Below, piece after piece: positions 22,811-23,437 of a stretch of 23,437 bases of DNA. The stretch's first letter is position 1. Each line of letters starts with the position of its first letter. Position numbers and translations under genes: made by a program. The notes below the pieces were generated by a model that ran no database searches, was not told the DNA's origin, and saw nothing but the letters and a program-made list of their open reading frames with translations. Origin of the DNA: an uncultured Lachnospiraceae bacterium. Its GTDB lineage: Bacteria > Bacillota > Clostridia > Lachnospirales > Lachnospiraceae. The DNA lies in contig CAJUES010000054.1 of the NCBI GenBank assembly GCA_910585765.1, positions 1 to 23,437 of the forward strand. The letters are read 5' to 3'.

Positions 22811-23293
22811 TTGGAAATCAATATTCTTTTTATCATAGTAGTACTTACATTGTCTGCGGGGACGGTATGGGGGTGGAAAAGGGGACTTTTGGAGAGTGTC
22901 ATACGCATTATATCCTGCATACTGGGAATACTGGTGGTCGTAGTGGTGGCAAAAGGCATCGGAAGCTTTATGCAGAAGCGCTATATGCAGGTGATCATGG
23001 CACTTGCCCTGCTGGTTTTGATTCAGGTCATCCACAAAGTCGTTCGATTCCTGACAGAGACTTTCAAGCTAGTCCGGGCGATTCCGGTCGGAAAGCTGGC
23101 GGACAAGCTCGCGGGGGCTGTGCTCGGGTTTGCGGAGTCCGTTTTTGTGATATGGCTGGCTTTCCTGCTGGTCGGGGTCTTTGACGTGATGGATCTGAAC
23201 AAATGGGTGACAGGGCAGGTAGAACAGAGCCGCTTTCTCACGCTGATTTACTATTCCAATTACCTGATCGAGCTGCTGAAAAAAGTCCTGTAA
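22811..23293 (+). CDS. CvpA family membrane protein (TTG start)
   Basis: A 160-residue integral membrane protein of the CvpA (colicin V production) type. It has four hydrophobic segments (about 3-20, 27-50, 57-75 and 100-125), the WGWKRGLLESVIRIISCILGI segment typical of the family after the first helix, and the KLADKLAGAVLGFAESVFVIW region before the last. The role of CvpA proteins in Firmicutes is unsettled; links to envelope homeostasis and secretion have been proposed. Translation starts at TTG 22811, backed by a strong ribosome site. It ends the LysM-DUF5711 cluster and may have its own promoter. Confidence 0.85.
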   Translation: MEINILFIIVVLTLSAGTVWGWKRGLLESVIRIISCILGILVVVVVAKGIGSFMQKRYMQVIMALALLVLIQVIHKVVRFLTETFKLVRAIPVGKLADKLAGAVLGFAESVFVIWLAFLLVGVFDVMDLNKWVTGQVEQSRFLTLIYYSNYLIELLKKVL

Positions 23294-23317
23294 TAGAGCG
23301 TGTTCCAAAATTCATTC

Positions 23318-23335
23318 CCGCCGTCTGTACGGCGG
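23318..23335 (+). other. GC-rich hairpin after the CvpA-family gene
   Basis: CCGCCGT at 23318-23324 pairs with ACGGCGG at 23329-23335 around a CTGT loop. No T-run follows directly, so it is at best a weak or factor-assisted terminator. No gene was seen in the remaining bases to the window end. Confidence 0.5.
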
Positions 23336-23437
23336 CGGAAAACGGACGTTCAGAAAGGGTTGAAATAAAGCCGGAAAAAAAGTTGTTACAGTTCAGCCTA
23401 CCCGTTGAATTTAACCCTAAAAGTTATTGTGTTATTG

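Noticed and set aside
1..23437. CRISPR array, tRNA, rRNA, intact insertion sequence or prophage genes
   Set aside because: No regularly spaced repeats, cloverleaf folds, rRNA-like stretches, full transposase with terminal repeats or phage structural genes were seen on either strand.

Overview
The window looks like chromosomal DNA of a low-to-mid GC Firmicute of class Clostridia, most likely a Lachnospiraceae-type gut anaerobe. Reasons: purine-rich Shine-Dalgarno sites before nearly every gene, a dnaX-ybaB-recR block, intracellular GH43 xylan/arabinoxylan glycosidases, a BmrCD-type exporter pair, and the DUF4349 and DUF5711 families typical of that group. This assignment comes from protein-family resemblance read by eye, not from a search.

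Layout. (1) 1-2530 is visibly AT-rich: the 3' part of an Rpn/PD-(D/E)XK-type nuclease gene, a hairpin-rich non-coding element, and an ABC-2-type ATPase/permease pair. It resembles an acquired segment. (2) 2538-8443 changes to the GC-richer style of the rest: a GNAT acetyltransferase, a two-gene heterodimeric ABC exporter with one degenerate and one canonical ATP site, a small charged protein of unknown function, and a GHKL sensor kinase with no response regulator next to it. (3) 8598-9779 is a DUF4349 lipoprotein. (4) 9784-14105 is a carbohydrate module: an AraC-type regulator divergent from two GH43 glycosidases. Two mirror-image promoters face away from each other, with an inverted repeat between their -35 boxes. 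(5) 14162-15795, minus strand: a Sel1-repeat protein and a YccF membrane protein. (6) 16120-18648 is the compact housekeeping operon dnaX-ybaB-recR, closed by a terminator that starts in the recR stop codon. (7) 18790-19833 is galM, followed by stacked GC-rich hairpins. (8) 20033-23293 is a membrane/envelope cluster: a LysM protein with an unrecognised cytoplasmic domain, a DUF5711 membrane-anchored propeller-like protein, and a CvpA-family protein.

How the genes may work together: the AraC regulator probably senses a sugar and controls the GH43 pair, which would trim imported xylo- or arabino-oligosaccharides in the cytoplasm; GalM could equilibrate anomers of the released sugars. The exporter pair probably forms one heterodimeric pump. 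The last three genes may form an envelope-associated unit, with internal promoters and a terminator that would let its members be expressed separately. No CRISPR array, rRNA, tRNA, intact insertion sequence or phage gene was seen.
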